64,000 nt of DNA from Terriglobales bacterium (GTDB lineage Bacteria; Acidobacteriota; Terriglobia; Terriglobales; Acidobacteriaceae): NCBI GenBank assembly GCA_025936825.1, contig JAICSO010000004.1, forward strand, positions 183,641-247,640. The letters run 5' to 3'. Under the pieces are notes generated by a model that did not search any database, was not told the origin of the DNA, and saw only the letters and a list, made by a program, of their open reading frames with translations. The position numbers and the translations under genes are program-made. Shown piece by piece: positions 51,569-60,072 of the stretch. Each line of letters starts with the position of its first letter. Position 1 is the first letter of the stretch.

Positions 51569-54010
51569 ATGCCTCAATTTTGCGACGTTGCGGTCCCCGT
51601 GCCGCTCGATACGATATTCACCTACCGCTTGCCCAAGGGTTGTAATCCGGCTGCGGGAAGCCGGGTGCTGGTCCCGTTCGGAAGGCAACGGCTGATCGGG
51701 ATTGTTACTTCTACGCACGATCGTGCTCCGAAGGTGATCGCTAAAAACGTTCTGGAATTCCCCGACCCGCCGGACACGCCTGCTCTTATTTCGGAGTTAC
51801 TTCGCCTAGGACAATGGATCAGCGACTACTACCTCGCGCCGTTGGGCGAGGTGTTCCGCACCATGCTGCCGCTCAATGCGGAGTTCAAGAAGTCAGTCCT
51901 GTATCGAATTACCGATGATGGGCATCTCGCGCTGCACCTGGCTGGAACTGGCGGTTCTTCCACACGCTCGCGAAAGAGCATGGAAGACCAATATGCGGAG
52001 TTCAGGGTGTTGGAGTACCTCTCGGGACGAGACAATGCGCGCGAAGAAACGCTGAGAGGGGCGAGTCGTACTGCGCGAGATGTGATCGACGGTTTAGTCC
52101 GAAAGAAGTGGATCGCGCGCGAGGATGCGTCGCAGTCCGTTGCTGCGGTGCGTACTCGCCGGGTCGCAATATTTAAGAGCGCGGAAGGAAAGCTGAACGC
52201 CAACCAGCAACTACTGATTGAAACCATTGCGGGCGCGGGAGGAAGAGTTCCAGTCCAGGACCTTGCGGCGCTGCCGGTTCCGAAAACCACGCTGGGAACT
52301 CTGGTCAAGCGGGGCCTGATTGAAATTAACGAGGAGCCTCTCGAGTTGGAACGTCCCTCGCTCGCTGCGCGGGCTCTCCGTTCCCACGAGGATTTCACGC
52401 CGCAACAGCAGGAAGCGTTGAAACAGATCGAGGCTGCGGCGGAGGCGCACAAATTCAGTGGAATTCTTTTGCATGGAGTCACCGGGTCGGGAAAGACTGC
52501 GGTGTACCTGGCGGCGATGAAGGCGGTGCTCGATCAGGGCAGATCGGCAATTCTGCTAGTCCCGGAAATTGGTCTGACCCCGGCCGTCGCTGCCGATGTT
52601 CATGACACATTCGGGGACCAGGTCGCGATCCTGCACTCTGCGCTGTCAGAGAAAGAACGTGCGGAGCACTGGCATCGTATCCGGCGCGGCGAAGCACGTG
52701 CGGTGGTAGGCACGCGTTCAGCCGTATTCGCGCCCGTATTGAACCTCGCGCTCATCATTGTCGACGAGGAACAGGACGCCTCTTATAAACAGGACGAGAT
52801 GCCGCGCTATCATGCCCGCAGCGTCGCAGCCATGCGCGCGAAGATTAACGATGCTGTCGTGGTCCTGGGGTCGGCCACGCCGTCGCTGGAGTCTTACTTC
52901 AACGCGAAGAAGGGACGCTATGCTCTGCTCGAAATGCCCGACCGCGTGCAGAAGCGTCCTCTGCCGGAAGTCGAACTGGTCGATATGCGCCAGGAGTTTC
53001 AGGAAACCGGCCAAGAGCAAGTGGTCTCGCGCAAGCTGATCGAAGAGATTAAGCTGCGGCTGGAGCGCAAGGAACAGGCCATGGTGCTGCTCAACCGGCG
53101 TGGATATTCGCCGGTCGTGCTTTGCAGAACGTGCGGCAAGACGCTCGAGTGCCGGAATTGCGCCATTGCGCTCACCCATCACAAGCAGAAGCGTCGCATG
53201 GAGTGTCATTACTGTGGATTCATGGCCCCTGTGCCGAAGCACTGCGCCTCGTGCGGCAGCGAGTATGTCTATTTCCTTGGGACTGGCTCGGAGAAGCTCG
53301 AAGAATTGCTCCACGGATATTTTCCGCAAGCACGCATTGCCCGCCTCGACCGCGATACGGTGCGGAGCCACGCCGATTTCGAGCGCACTCTAAATGCTCT
53401 GAATGAAGGTGAACTCGACCTGGTGGTTGGCACACAAATGATCGCCAAAGGACACGATGTGCATGGGGTCACGCTGGTAGGCGTCGTTGGCGCGGATAAC
53501 GCTCTAGGGCTTCCAGATTTCCGCGCGGCGGAGCGAACGTTTCAGTTGCTGACTCAAGTGGCCGGACGTGCTGGGCGCGGAGAGGTTCCGGGGAAGGTGA
53601 TCCTGCAAACATTTTTCCCCGACCACTATGCTGTCCAATATGCCGCACAGCACGATTTCGTCGGCTTCTACGAAAAAGAACTGCGCTTTCGCAGCTGGAT
53701 GCACTACCCGCCATATTCTGCGCTGGCGAATGTCGTCCTTCGTAGCGGTAAACTCGATGACACGTTAAAATGGTCGGGCGCGCTGGGTCGCTGGTTTGAA
53801 CGAACGCGGCATGAAGGCGTCCGCGTGCTCGGTCCCGCCGCCAGCCCAATTGAGCGGCTGAAGCGCGATTACCGATATCACTTCATCCTGAAATCGCAAA
53901 GCCGCGAGAAGCTGAACGCGCTACTGCGCGCAATGCTCTCGCAAGCGGCGAAGGAAAGCATTCCGCGCACGAACGTCGTGGTGGATGTCGATCCGGTGTG
54001 GCTGATGTGA
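51569..54010 (+). CDS. priA: Primosomal replication-restart helicase PriA
   Basis: 813 residues. The DNA-binding domain starts FCDVAVPVPLDTIFTYRLP. The helicase core has Walker A GVTGSGKT and Walker B IVDEEQDASYKQ (most relatives have DEEH). The zinc-binding loops are CRTCGKTLECRNC and CHYCG with CASCG. The C-terminus (VAGRAGRGEVPGKVILQTF and on) is complete. PriA reloads the replicative helicase at stalled forks. ATG 51569 is used because homology starts MPQFCDVAVPVPL; a 12-residue longer frame is possible. priA commonly neighbours coaBC in other bacteria; here they are 18 kb apart. Confidence 0.95.
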   Translation: MPQFCDVAVPVPLDTIFTYRLPKGCNPAAGSRVLVPFGRQRLIGIVTSTHDRAPKVIAKNVLEFPDPPDTPALISELLRLGQWISDYYLAPLGEVFRTMLPLNAEFKKSVLYRITDDGHLALHLAGTGGSSTRSRKSMEDQYAEFRVLEYLSGRDNAREETLRGASRTARDVIDGLVRKKWIAREDASQSVAAVRTRRVAIFKSAEGKLNANQQLLIETIAGAGGRVPVQDLAALPVPKTTLGTLVKRGLIEINEEPLELERPSLAARALRSHEDFTPQQQEALKQIEAAAEAHKFSGILLHGVTGSGKTAVYLAAMKAVLDQGRSAILLVPEIGLTPAVAADVHDTFGDQVAILHSALSEKERAEHWHRIRRGEARAVVGTRSAVFAPVLNLALIIVDEEQDASYKQDEMPRYHARSVAAMRAKINDAVVVLGSATPSLESYFNAKKGRYALLEMPDRVQKRPLPEVELVDMRQEFQETGQEQVVSRKLIEEIKLRLERKEQAMVLLNRRGYSPVVLCRTCGKTLECRNCAIALTHHKQKRRMECHYCGFMAPVPKHCASCGSEYVYFLGTGSEKLEELLHGYFPQARIARLDRDTVRSHADFERTLNALNEGELDLVVGTQMIAKGHDVHGVTLVGVVGADNALGLPDFRAAERTFQLLTQVAGRAGRGEVPGKVILQTFFPDHYAVQYAAQHDFVGFYEKELRFRSWMHYPPYSALANVVLRSGKLDDTLKWSGALGRWFERTRHEGVRVLGPAASPIERLKRDYRYHFILKSQSREKLNALLRAMLSQAAKESIPRTNVVVDVDPVWLM

Positions 54011-54021
54011 ATCGCGTAGAG

Positions 54022-54059
54022 ACAGCCGCCCTCGGCTGTCCGGTCGAGCCCGGCTCGAC
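54022..54059. repeat. Dispersed double-hairpin repeat after priA
   Basis: ACAGCCG / CGGCTGT (54022-54039) and GTCGAGC-CCG-GCTCGAC (54043-54059). Both stems recur in the repeat at 13478-13564 between ilvB and ilvM, so the two are copies of one family. It lies between convergent priA and the ABC substrate-binding gene. Confidence 0.7.
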
Positions 54060-54063
54060 AGCA

Positions 54064-54999
54064 TCACAATCGCTTGCTCCGCAGGAATTCGGCCACCACT
54101 TCCTTTACGTCTCGCTTCTTCCCATCCACTTCGTAGTTGAGCTCGCGCATCTCTGAGTCGGAAATTTTGCCGCCGAGATCGGCCAGCGCGGCGCGAATCT
54201 CGGAATGCTGCACAAGGGTTTGCTCGCGTACAACCGGCACGGCTTCATAGGGCGGGAAATAGTGCTTGTCATCTTCCAGAACGAACAAGTCCAGCGCGGG
54301 AATGAGGCCGTCGGTCATGTTGCCCGCGATCAGATCGACCTGGTGGTCCTTCAAGGCGCGAGTGAGCAGGCCGAGGTCCATGATGCGCGGCGGCGCGGCA
54401 AAGCGCAGACCATAGGTCGCTACCAGGCCTTTGTAGCCGTCGCGGCGCTCCATGAATTCGTATCCAAAGCCAGGGCGCCATTCTGGCGTGTATTTCGCAG
54501 CTTGTGACAGCGTCTGAAGATGCAGCCGGCGAGCGTCTTCGCCACGTATTTCAATAGCGAACGTATCGTTGAAGCCGAGTGGTGGTCCGAGCGTCAGATG
54601 AAACCTGCGTTCGTATTCCGACTTCACGCGGTTATAAACGGCTTTACGATCAGAACTGGGCTGCTCTTTCAAAATCGCGGTAAGTGCCGTGCCCGTGTAT
54701 TCCGGATAGATGTCGATGCGTCCGGCCAAAATCCCCTGATGCGCGATGTAAGTCCCGCCGAGATAGAAGCGGCGCTCGACCGGAAGATGAGTTTTGTTTT
54801 CGATCTGTTGCGCAATGAGCTCTCCAAGGATGATTTGCTCGGTAAAGTTCTTGCATCCGACGACAATGTGCGCATGGGATCGGCAGGCGGGAAGAAGCGC
54901 GAGAGCGAAACAGAGAAGAACTAGAAATAACGACCGGAGTGCAGTGCGGGTCCGTGACCGATTCGGGGAAGATGCGCAATTGGCCTGCTGTTTTGTCAC
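54064..54999 (-). CDS. Osmoprotectant-type ABC transporter substrate-binding lipoprotein (OpuC/OsmF family)
   Basis: 311 residues. The lipoprotein signal is FLVLLCFALALLPAC. The mature protein starts with IVVGCKNFTEQIILGELIAQ, typical of OpuAC/ProX-like quaternary-amine binding proteins. Other landmarks are IDIYPEYTGTALTAIL and the ligand-contact region AGNMTDGLIPALDLFVLEDD. It delivers glycine betaine, choline or carnitine-like compounds to the permease. It is last of the ATPase-permease-binding-protein run, separated from the permease by a 124-bp gap with hairpin repeats. Confidence 0.88.
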   Translation of the reverse strand: MTKQQANCASSPNRSRTRTALRSLFLVLLCFALALLPACRSHAHIVVGCKNFTEQIILGELIAQQIENKTHLPVERRFYLGGTYIAHQGILAGRIDIYPEYTGTALTAILKEQPSSDRKAVYNRVKSEYERRFHLTLGPPLGFNDTFAIEIRGEDARRLHLQTLSQAAKYTPEWRPGFGYEFMERRDGYKGLVATYGLRFAAPPRIMDLGLLTRALKDHQVDLIAGNMTDGLIPALDLFVLEDDKHYFPPYEAVPVVREQTLVQHSEIRAALADLGGKISDSEMRELNYEVDGKKRDVKEVVAEFLRSKRL

Positions 55000-55011
55000 G
55001 CTATTACTCTG

Positions 55012-55120
55012 AGTGCCGTGCCGTCCCTACGGGACTCCATCAGGTGTTATCAGCTTTCCCAGGACTTACGTCCTGGGCTGTGTATGTCCCGCGCCTGCGG
55101 GGCTGGTTCGCAGTTCGCCC
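55012..55120. repeat. Hairpin repeat cluster between permease and binding-protein genes
   Basis: Contains CCCAGGAC-TTAC-GTCCTGGG (55058-55077, perfect 8-bp stem) and GTCCC/GGGAC-type palindromes around 55022-55036 and 55087-55102. This has the style of the dispersed acidobacterial intergenic repeats. It interrupts the ABC operon. Confidence 0.65.
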
Positions 55121-55123
55121 ACG

Positions 55124-55765
55124 TTACGCCGCCCGCTGCGGGGTGAAGCGCTTTTCCAGCCATCCGAGAAGCGAGTCCGCGAGCAACGCCATGACCGCGG
55201 CGGGAATTGCTCCTGCAAGAATCACCGAGTTGTTCACCATCGCCAACCCGCGGAAAATCAACTCACCTAAGCCTCCGGCGCCAATGGCCGCCGCAATGGT
55301 GGCGAGTCCAATTGAAATCACGAGAGCCACACGAATTCCCGCCAGGATCACGCTCGCGGCCAGCGGCAACTCGACTTTGTAAAGGAGTTGCCAATCGGTC
55401 AGGCCCATTCCTCGTGCGGCATCGACGATGGCGCGATCGACGCTCGTTATACCGACATACGTATTGCGGATGAGCGGCAGCAGCGCATAAAGCGTCAGCG
55501 CGAGAATGGCAAGCCGCTCGGCGCGTTCGCCAATCCAGGGCGCCGGAAGCAGGAACCCGAACAACGCCAAACTTGGAATCGTCTGAATGATGTTGGCGAT
55601 TGCAATCACGGGCTTGTGGAGTGATCGCTTCCGCGTGATCAAGACGCCCAGCGGAATTCCTACCACGACGGCCAGCACCGTCGAGATGCCCACGATCCAT
55701 AGATGCTCAAGGGTGAGGCTTGCGACTTCGTATCGGTTCTGCGTGATGAAGCTCCAGAAGTTCAT
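55124..55765 (-). CDS. Osmoprotectant-type ABC transporter permease
   Basis: 213 residues with five to six transmembrane helices. The binding-protein-dependent permease signature (EAA loop) is DAARGMGLTDWQLLYKVELPLA. The N-terminus HLWIVGISTVLAVVVGIPLGVLITR is typical of OpuCB/ProW-like permeases. It overlaps the ATPase gene by 4 bp. Only one permease gene is present, whereas many Opu systems have two, so it may homodimerise. Confidence 0.92.
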   Translation of the reverse strand: MNFWSFITQNRYEVASLTLEHLWIVGISTVLAVVVGIPLGVLITRKRSLHKPVIAIANIIQTIPSLALFGFLLPAPWIGERAERLAILALTLYALLPLIRNTYVGITSVDRAIVDAARGMGLTDWQLLYKVELPLAASVILAGIRVALVISIGLATIAAAIGAGGLGELIFRGLAMVNNSVILAGAIPAAVMALLADSLLGWLEKRFTPQRAA

Positions 55766-56526
55766 GGCTTCTCCCGTTGACGCTCGGTGGTTCCGAACGC
55801 ATCGACATATTTCTTGACCAGCGGCTCCGGCGACGTCAGGAACTCGTCCGCTGAGGTCAGTGACACCAGCCTGCCTTCCTCAAGCAGCGCGATTCGTGTG
55901 CCCAGGCGAAGTGCCTCGTGCAGGTCGTGCGTGACGAAGAGGACTGTTTTCCCCAGTTGCTGCTGCAGCGAGAGAAATTCGCGCTGCAGGTCAGCTCGCG
56001 TGAGTGGATCGAGGGCTCCGAAAGGCTCGTCCATCAGCAGAATTGGCGGATCGGCGGCGAGCGCCCGCGCGACACCAACACGTTGCCGCTGGCCCCCAGA
56101 AAGCTGGTGCGGATAGCGAGAGGAGATGTCGGAGTTCAGGCCTACCAGTCTTAGCAGTTCCTGTACGCGCGCGTCGATCTTATCTTTCGGCCAGTTCTGG
56201 ATTGACGGTACCAGCGCGATATTGCGAGCGACCGTGTAGTGGGGAAAGAGGCCAACTTCCTGGATGGCGTATCCGATGTGACGGCGAAGTTCGATGACAT
56301 TCCAATCTTTGCTGGAGCGGCCGTCGACCCGCAACTCACCGCTCGAGAGTTCCAGCAATCTGTTGATCAGTTTGAGTGCTGTTGTCTTGCCGGAGCCGCT
56401 ACGGCCGAGCAGGATGAGAATCTCTCCTCGACGAGCTTCGAAGCTGAGGTCTTGCAGAATTTTTCTGCCGTCGGGCAGGACATACGACACATCGCTAAAT
56501 TCGACCACTGGCGTGGCGTCTGTCAT
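55762..56526 (-). CDS. Osmoprotectant-type ABC transporter ATP-binding protein
   Basis: 254 residues. Walker A is GRSGSGKTT, the Q-loop YAIQEVGLFPHYTV, the signature LSGGQRQRVGVARAL, Walker B LLMDEPFGALD and the switch His in FVTHDLHEAL. It is shorter than OpuCA/ProV because the regulatory CBS domains are lacking. It begins 11 bp after npdG, so the transporter is likely co-transcribed with the F420 operon. Confidence 0.92.
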   Translation of the reverse strand: MTDATPVVEFSDVSYVLPDGRKILQDLSFEARRGEILILLGRSGSGKTTALKLINRLLELSSGELRVDGRSSKDWNVIELRRHIGYAIQEVGLFPHYTVARNIALVPSIQNWPKDKIDARVQELLRLVGLNSDISSRYPHQLSGGQRQRVGVARALAADPPILLMDEPFGALDPLTRADLQREFLSLQQQLGKTVLFVTHDLHEALRLGTRIALLEEGRLVSLTSADEFLTSPEPLVKKYVDAFGTTERQREKP

Positions 56527-56537
56527 ATCCGAGTGGC

Positions 56538-57281
56538 TTAGAGATCGTAGGCTTGCGGCGGAAGCCCGGTGATGCGAATGCCGGCGCGCCCTTTGTGGCG
56601 GATGTTAAGCCCGATCTGAAGAGCAGTGATCTGCTCGACGATGCGGGCATTCTCCAGTCTGCCGCCATCGATGGCGCGAAGGCCGGGAATTTTGCGTGCT
56701 AGCTCGCGAATCTTCTTCGACGCTTCCTTGTTGTCGCTGCATACGATCACGTCACAATCAACTGGCGCGTCCTCATTCAGACAGTCGGCGCTGACGTTGT
56801 GGAACGCCGCCACCACGGCGATACCCTCCGGCACGAGCTCTGCCGCTTGCTGCGCGGCCGAACCCTGCCAGACGCCGAGCGGCTGGGTCGGCTTGCCTCC
56901 AACGCTCGCGGCGAGAGGGACGGTTGCGTCGACGACAATTTGGCCGGAGCGGAATGAAGATTTCAGATGTTTCAAAGTTTCGGCGTGGGCTTCGAAGGGA
57001 ATTGTGAGCACGACGATCTCGGCGGCAGCGCAAGCGGAGGCGTTGTCCGTGCCGGATACATTGCTGGTTCGGGCGGGGGCGCCCATTCGGCTTCCTCCCT
57101 GCGGTCGGTCGCTCAGGGTAGGCTCCGTACCTCCACTCACGCGATTTGCGATGTTCGTCGCCGTCGTTGCCGCACGCGCAGCGTCCCGCGAGCCAACGAT
57201 GATCGTTTCTCCGGCGCGGGCCCAACGCAGGGCGAGTCCAGAACCTTCCGGCCCGGTGCCTCCGATGATGGCAATGGTCAC
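56538..57281 (-). CDS. npdG: NADPH-dependent F420 reductase (F420H2:NADP oxidoreductase)
   Basis: 247 residues; transfers hydride between NADPH and coenzyme F420. The Rossmann motif is IIGGTGPEGSGLALRWA, with VGSRD for the 2'-phosphate. Central VLTIPFEAHAETL and C-terminal GLRAIDGGRLENARIVEQITALQIGLN match archaeal Fno. About 23 extra residues (52-74, including DRPQGGSRMGAP) are inserted between beta strands where Fno has a short loop; their DNA looks like a dispersed repeat. GTG start overlaps the cofH stop in GTGA, so translation is coupled. It is last of the six-gene F420 operon. Confidence 0.9.
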   Translation of the reverse strand: MTIAIIGGTGPEGSGLALRWARAGETIIVGSRDAARAATTATNIANRVSGGTEPTLSDRPQGGSRMGAPARTSNVSGTDNASACAAAEIVVLTIPFEAHAETLKHLKSSFRSGQIVVDATVPLAASVGGKPTQPLGVWQGSAAQQAAELVPEGIAVVAAFHNVSADCLNEDAPVDCDVIVCSDNKEASKKIRELARKIPGLRAIDGGRLENARIVEQITALQIGLNIRHKGRAGIRITGLPPQAYDL

Positions 57282-58513
57282 GCGAACTCCGGCTCGAGCA
57301 ACGGCTCGGCGGGAAAGCTTTCGAACGGCTCCTTGATCTTGATGCGGGAGTACGTCGTGTTGCGCTCGGCGGGAATGCGCCCTATCTCGCGAATCATCGC
57401 CTGAAAATCTTCGGGGCTGGTGTACTGGCCGGCGGTTGCGCCAGCTTCACGAGAAATATTTTCTTCCATCAGCGTTCCGCCGAAATCATTCGCGCCAGCC
57501 TGCAGGCAAAGCTGCGAGAGCTTGCGGTTTAGTTTCACCCACGAGACCTGGATGTTGTGAATCGATCCGGCAAACATCAAACGTGCGAGCGCATGGATTT
57601 TTAGATGTTCCGCAAGCGTTGGCCCGGGCCGCGAAAGTCCCTGCTGAAAAAGAATGGTGTTGGTGTGGATGAACCCAAGCGGTACAAACTCGGTGAAGCC
57701 TGCAGTCTCGTTTTGAATTCCACGCAGCATCAGCATCTGGTCAACCCAGTGCTCCGGCGTTTCGGTATGCCCGTACATCAAGGTGGAGGTGCTGCGAATT
57801 CCGCAGGAGTGCGCTGTGCGGATCACTTCCTGCCATTGCGCTACTGTTACTTTGTTGCGCGAGAGCACGCGGCGAACATCGTCATCCAGAATCTCGGCGG
57901 CAGTGCCAGGCAGTGTATCGAGACCATTGTCGCGCAGCATGAGCAAGTAGTCCCGCATCGGCATGCCGGTGAGTTCCACGCCATAAATGATCTCCATGGG
58001 CGAGAAGGCGTGAATGTGCATGCCCGGCACGGCGGCCTTCACGGCACGCAGAACATCGCGGTAATAAAAAGGATCGAGCCCGCGCGGAAGGCCGCCCTGA
58101 ATGCAAACCTCTGTCGCGCCGATCTGAGCCGCTTCAACTGCGCGACGGGCAATCTCTTGGGGCGAGTGGAAATAGATGTCTTCCTGGCGCGGTCCGCGGC
58201 TGAAGGCGCAGAACTTGCATCCGATGAAGCAGACATTCGTGAAATTGATGTTGCGGTTTACGACGTAGGTGACGATGTTGCCGGCGAGTTCGGAGCGGAG
58301 CGCATTGGCGGCGACCAGCAGTCCGAGCAGATCATCGCCTTCTGCATAGGCAAGCTGAACCCATTGCTCGCGGGTGATCGCGGTTGAGTCCTGTGTGGCC
58401 AAAACTTGTTCGATCGTTGCGCGAATCGCGGGCTGGAGTTTTGGCGCAAGCTGCTCCCAATCGAGTTGCGGGAACCGCTCCAGTTCTTCTCGCGTACAGT
58501 TGTGCGCGGGCAT
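57278..58513 (-). CDS. cofH: FO synthase subunit 2 (CofH, radical SAM)
   Basis: 411 residues. It uses tyrosine with 5-amino-6-ribitylaminouracil to make the CofG substrate for the deazaflavin FO. The radical-SAM cluster is CFIGCKFC, followed by IQGGLPRG, SPMEIIYG and TLPGTAAEIL. The HTETPEHWVDQ and VPLGFIH motifs are typical. AAGGAG lies 8 nt before ATG 58513. The cofE gene is 105 bp upstream, the only sizable gap in the operon, and that gap is filled by a dispersed repeat. CofG is a separate gene, unlike fused FbiC of actinobacteria. Confidence 0.95.
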   Translation of the reverse strand: MPAHNCTREELERFPQLDWEQLAPKLQPAIRATIEQVLATQDSTAITREQWVQLAYAEGDDLLGLLVAANALRSELAGNIVTYVVNRNINFTNVCFIGCKFCAFSRGPRQEDIYFHSPQEIARRAVEAAQIGATEVCIQGGLPRGLDPFYYRDVLRAVKAAVPGMHIHAFSPMEIIYGVELTGMPMRDYLLMLRDNGLDTLPGTAAEILDDDVRRVLSRNKVTVAQWQEVIRTAHSCGIRSTSTLMYGHTETPEHWVDQMLMLRGIQNETAGFTEFVPLGFIHTNTILFQQGLSRPGPTLAEHLKIHALARLMFAGSIHNIQVSWVKLNRKLSQLCLQAGANDFGGTLMEENISREAGATAGQYTSPEDFQAMIREIGRIPAERNTTYSRIKIKEPFESFPAEPLLEPEFA

Positions 58514-58539
58514 TGTCTTTCTCCTTCTGTTTTCTTCGC

Positions 58540-58600
58540 GTCCTTTGCGTACTCTGCGGTTAGAAGCTGTTACCGCAAAGGCCGCAAAGTTCGCAAAGGC
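58540..58600. repeat. CTTTGCG/CGCAAAG dispersed repeat inside the F420 operon
   Basis: TCCTTTGCGTACTCTGCGGTTA faces TACCGCAAAGGCCGCAAAG, the same theme as the repeat at 48760-48837. It fills most of the 105-bp cofE-cofH gap. It could affect the level of the distal genes. Confidence 0.6.
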
Positions 58601-58618
58601 CAGTACCACCTCATATGT

Positions 58619-59392
58619 CTACCGGAACAAGTCATTCTGGCGCGCGCGCTGCAACTCTCGCGCGCTCCCCCGGCCCGGTTCGTACCTGAACCCACGCACG
58701 ATGCAGACAGGTACGCCATTAAGCTTGCCGCAGACCAAGCCTGCCGCGCAAGCCAGTTCGTCGGCAACAGCTTCGGCGGTCGCATGCAAAACGTAGCCGT
58801 GCGGATCGCGCTTGCCGCGGAAATCGAGCAGAGGCTTCATTCCTGCCACACCGATCGCAACCTCTGTCAGCCCTTCGCGCCAAGGGCGGCCAAATGAATC
58901 CGAGATGATCACTACAACCGAAGCTCCAGTTTTTCTTTGGATGGCAGAGCGGAGTCGCGCGGCAGACTCGTCCGGATCTTTGGGCAAAAGTAAAGCATGC
59001 GCTCCACCGTTGACATTCGATAGATCGACTCCGGAGTTGGCGCAAATCAGCCCATGCCGAGTTTCGGTGATCAGGACTCCGTGACCGCCGATTACCTTCT
59101 TGCGCAGCACCGTCCGGCTTTCGCGCAACGCGAGTTCCGCGACGCGGGCGTCGGTTCCAGACTGTTGCGACCACCTTTTCGCTGTGGGCGAGGCCTTGAC
59201 GCGACTGAGTTCCACGACCTGTCCTTCCGCTTTGGAGACAATCTTGTGTTTGACGACGACGATGTCACCGGATCGGAGCGACAGTTTCTGAGTTCTCAAT
59301 GCGCGCAAGATTTTCTTGCCCAGGTCATCGTCGGCCCGAATCTCATCGGGGAAGGGAACGGGAATCAGCGTCACCGCAGCGGCCTGGGTCAC
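58619..59392 (-). CDS. cofE: Coenzyme F420-0:L-glutamate ligase
   Basis: 257 residues; adds gamma-linked glutamates to F420-0 with GTP. Conserved segments are GDIVVVKHKIVSKAEG, ETRHGLICANSGVDLSNVNG, the nucleotide/metal site VVIISDSFGRPWREG and VADELACAAGLV. It is the single-domain form: the C-terminal nitroreductase domain of actinobacterial FbiB is missing. GTG 59392 is used because it overlaps the cofC stop as GTGA; the open frame upstream to 59572 is antisense-like filler. Confidence 0.93.
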   Translation of the reverse strand: MTQAAAVTLIPVPFPDEIRADDDLGKKILRALRTQKLSLRSGDIVVVKHKIVSKAEGQVVELSRVKASPTAKRWSQQSGTDARVAELALRESRTVLRKKVIGGHGVLITETRHGLICANSGVDLSNVNGGAHALLLPKDPDESAARLRSAIQRKTGASVVVIISDSFGRPWREGLTEVAIGVAGMKPLLDFRGKRDPHGYVLHATAEAVADELACAAGLVCGKLNGVPVCIVRGFRYEPGRGSARELQRARQNDLFR

Positions 59393-60072
59393 TGCTCGAC
59401 CGCCGTGATGCGAATATCCTCTCCTGTTGCCATGGCCGGCATGACCACACCGAAGCCCAGCTTGCGAGCCAGCACTTGAGAAGATTTGTTGCCGGGGTGC
59501 GCGGCCAACTCCCTGAGGGCTTGCGCGTTGTCGATGTCGAGACCGATCCGCGGCAGCGAGAGCACAACACACGACGTGTCAGTCGCGATTGCGGCCTGCA
59601 GGTGTGGCTGGAAACTGTCGTTACCAAATCGCAGCGGAAACAGACCCGCAGGAGAACGCAGAATCGCATTGGTTCCACGCTTGTCGCTGGAGGGAACCAG
59701 GACCGAGCCGTGCGTTGGCGCGTGTTCGAAGATTGTGGCGAGATCGCCTGACTCGATTAGAGGAATGTCGCCCGGGATCACCAGGGTGCGCGAAACCCCG
59801 CGAGCAACACACACGCGTGTTGCCATCTCGATCGCGTCAGTTTCGCTGACATTGCTGCTGTCCGGAATGACTTCGAATCCGTGCCGCGAACCCTGCTCCG
59901 AAGCGAAGGGATCGTTGGTCACTAGCGAAACATCCTCGCGCCCGTACTCAACAACCGCTTGCAGGACGTCGACCAGCATCGCATGCGCCAACTCCGTGCG
60001 CGTGCTCTGATCCAGTACGTCGCCCAGGCGCTGCTTGGCATTCGCCAGGTTCTTGACGGGAATAAGAATCAT
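59389..60072 (-). CDS. cofC: 2-phospho-L-lactate (or phosphoenolpyruvate) guanylyltransferase
   Basis: 227 residues; activates the three-carbon phosphate with GTP for F420 side-chain assembly. The nucleotidyltransferase N-terminus is LIPVKNLANAKQRLGDVL, the metal-binding segment VIPGDIPLIESGDLATIF and the late motif DIDNAQALREL. Substrate choice (2-phospholactate, phosphoenolpyruvate or 3-phosphoglycerate) cannot be decided by eye. It overlaps cofD and cofE by 4 bp each. Confidence 0.93.
   Translation of the reverse strand: MILIPVKNLANAKQRLGDVLDQSTRTELAHAMLVDVLQAVVEYGREDVSLVTNDPFASEQGSRHGFEVIPDSSNVSETDAIEMATRVCVARGVSRTLVIPGDIPLIESGDLATIFEHAPTHGSVLVPSSDKRGTNAILRSPAGLFPLRFGNDSFQPHLQAAIATDTSCVVLSLPRIGLDIDNAQALRELAAHPGNKSSQVLARKLGFGVVMPAMATGEDIRITAVEQ

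Noticed and set aside
57605..58387. 260-residue frame opposite cofH
   Set aside because: Shadow of a radical-SAM gene with intact motifs on the other strand.
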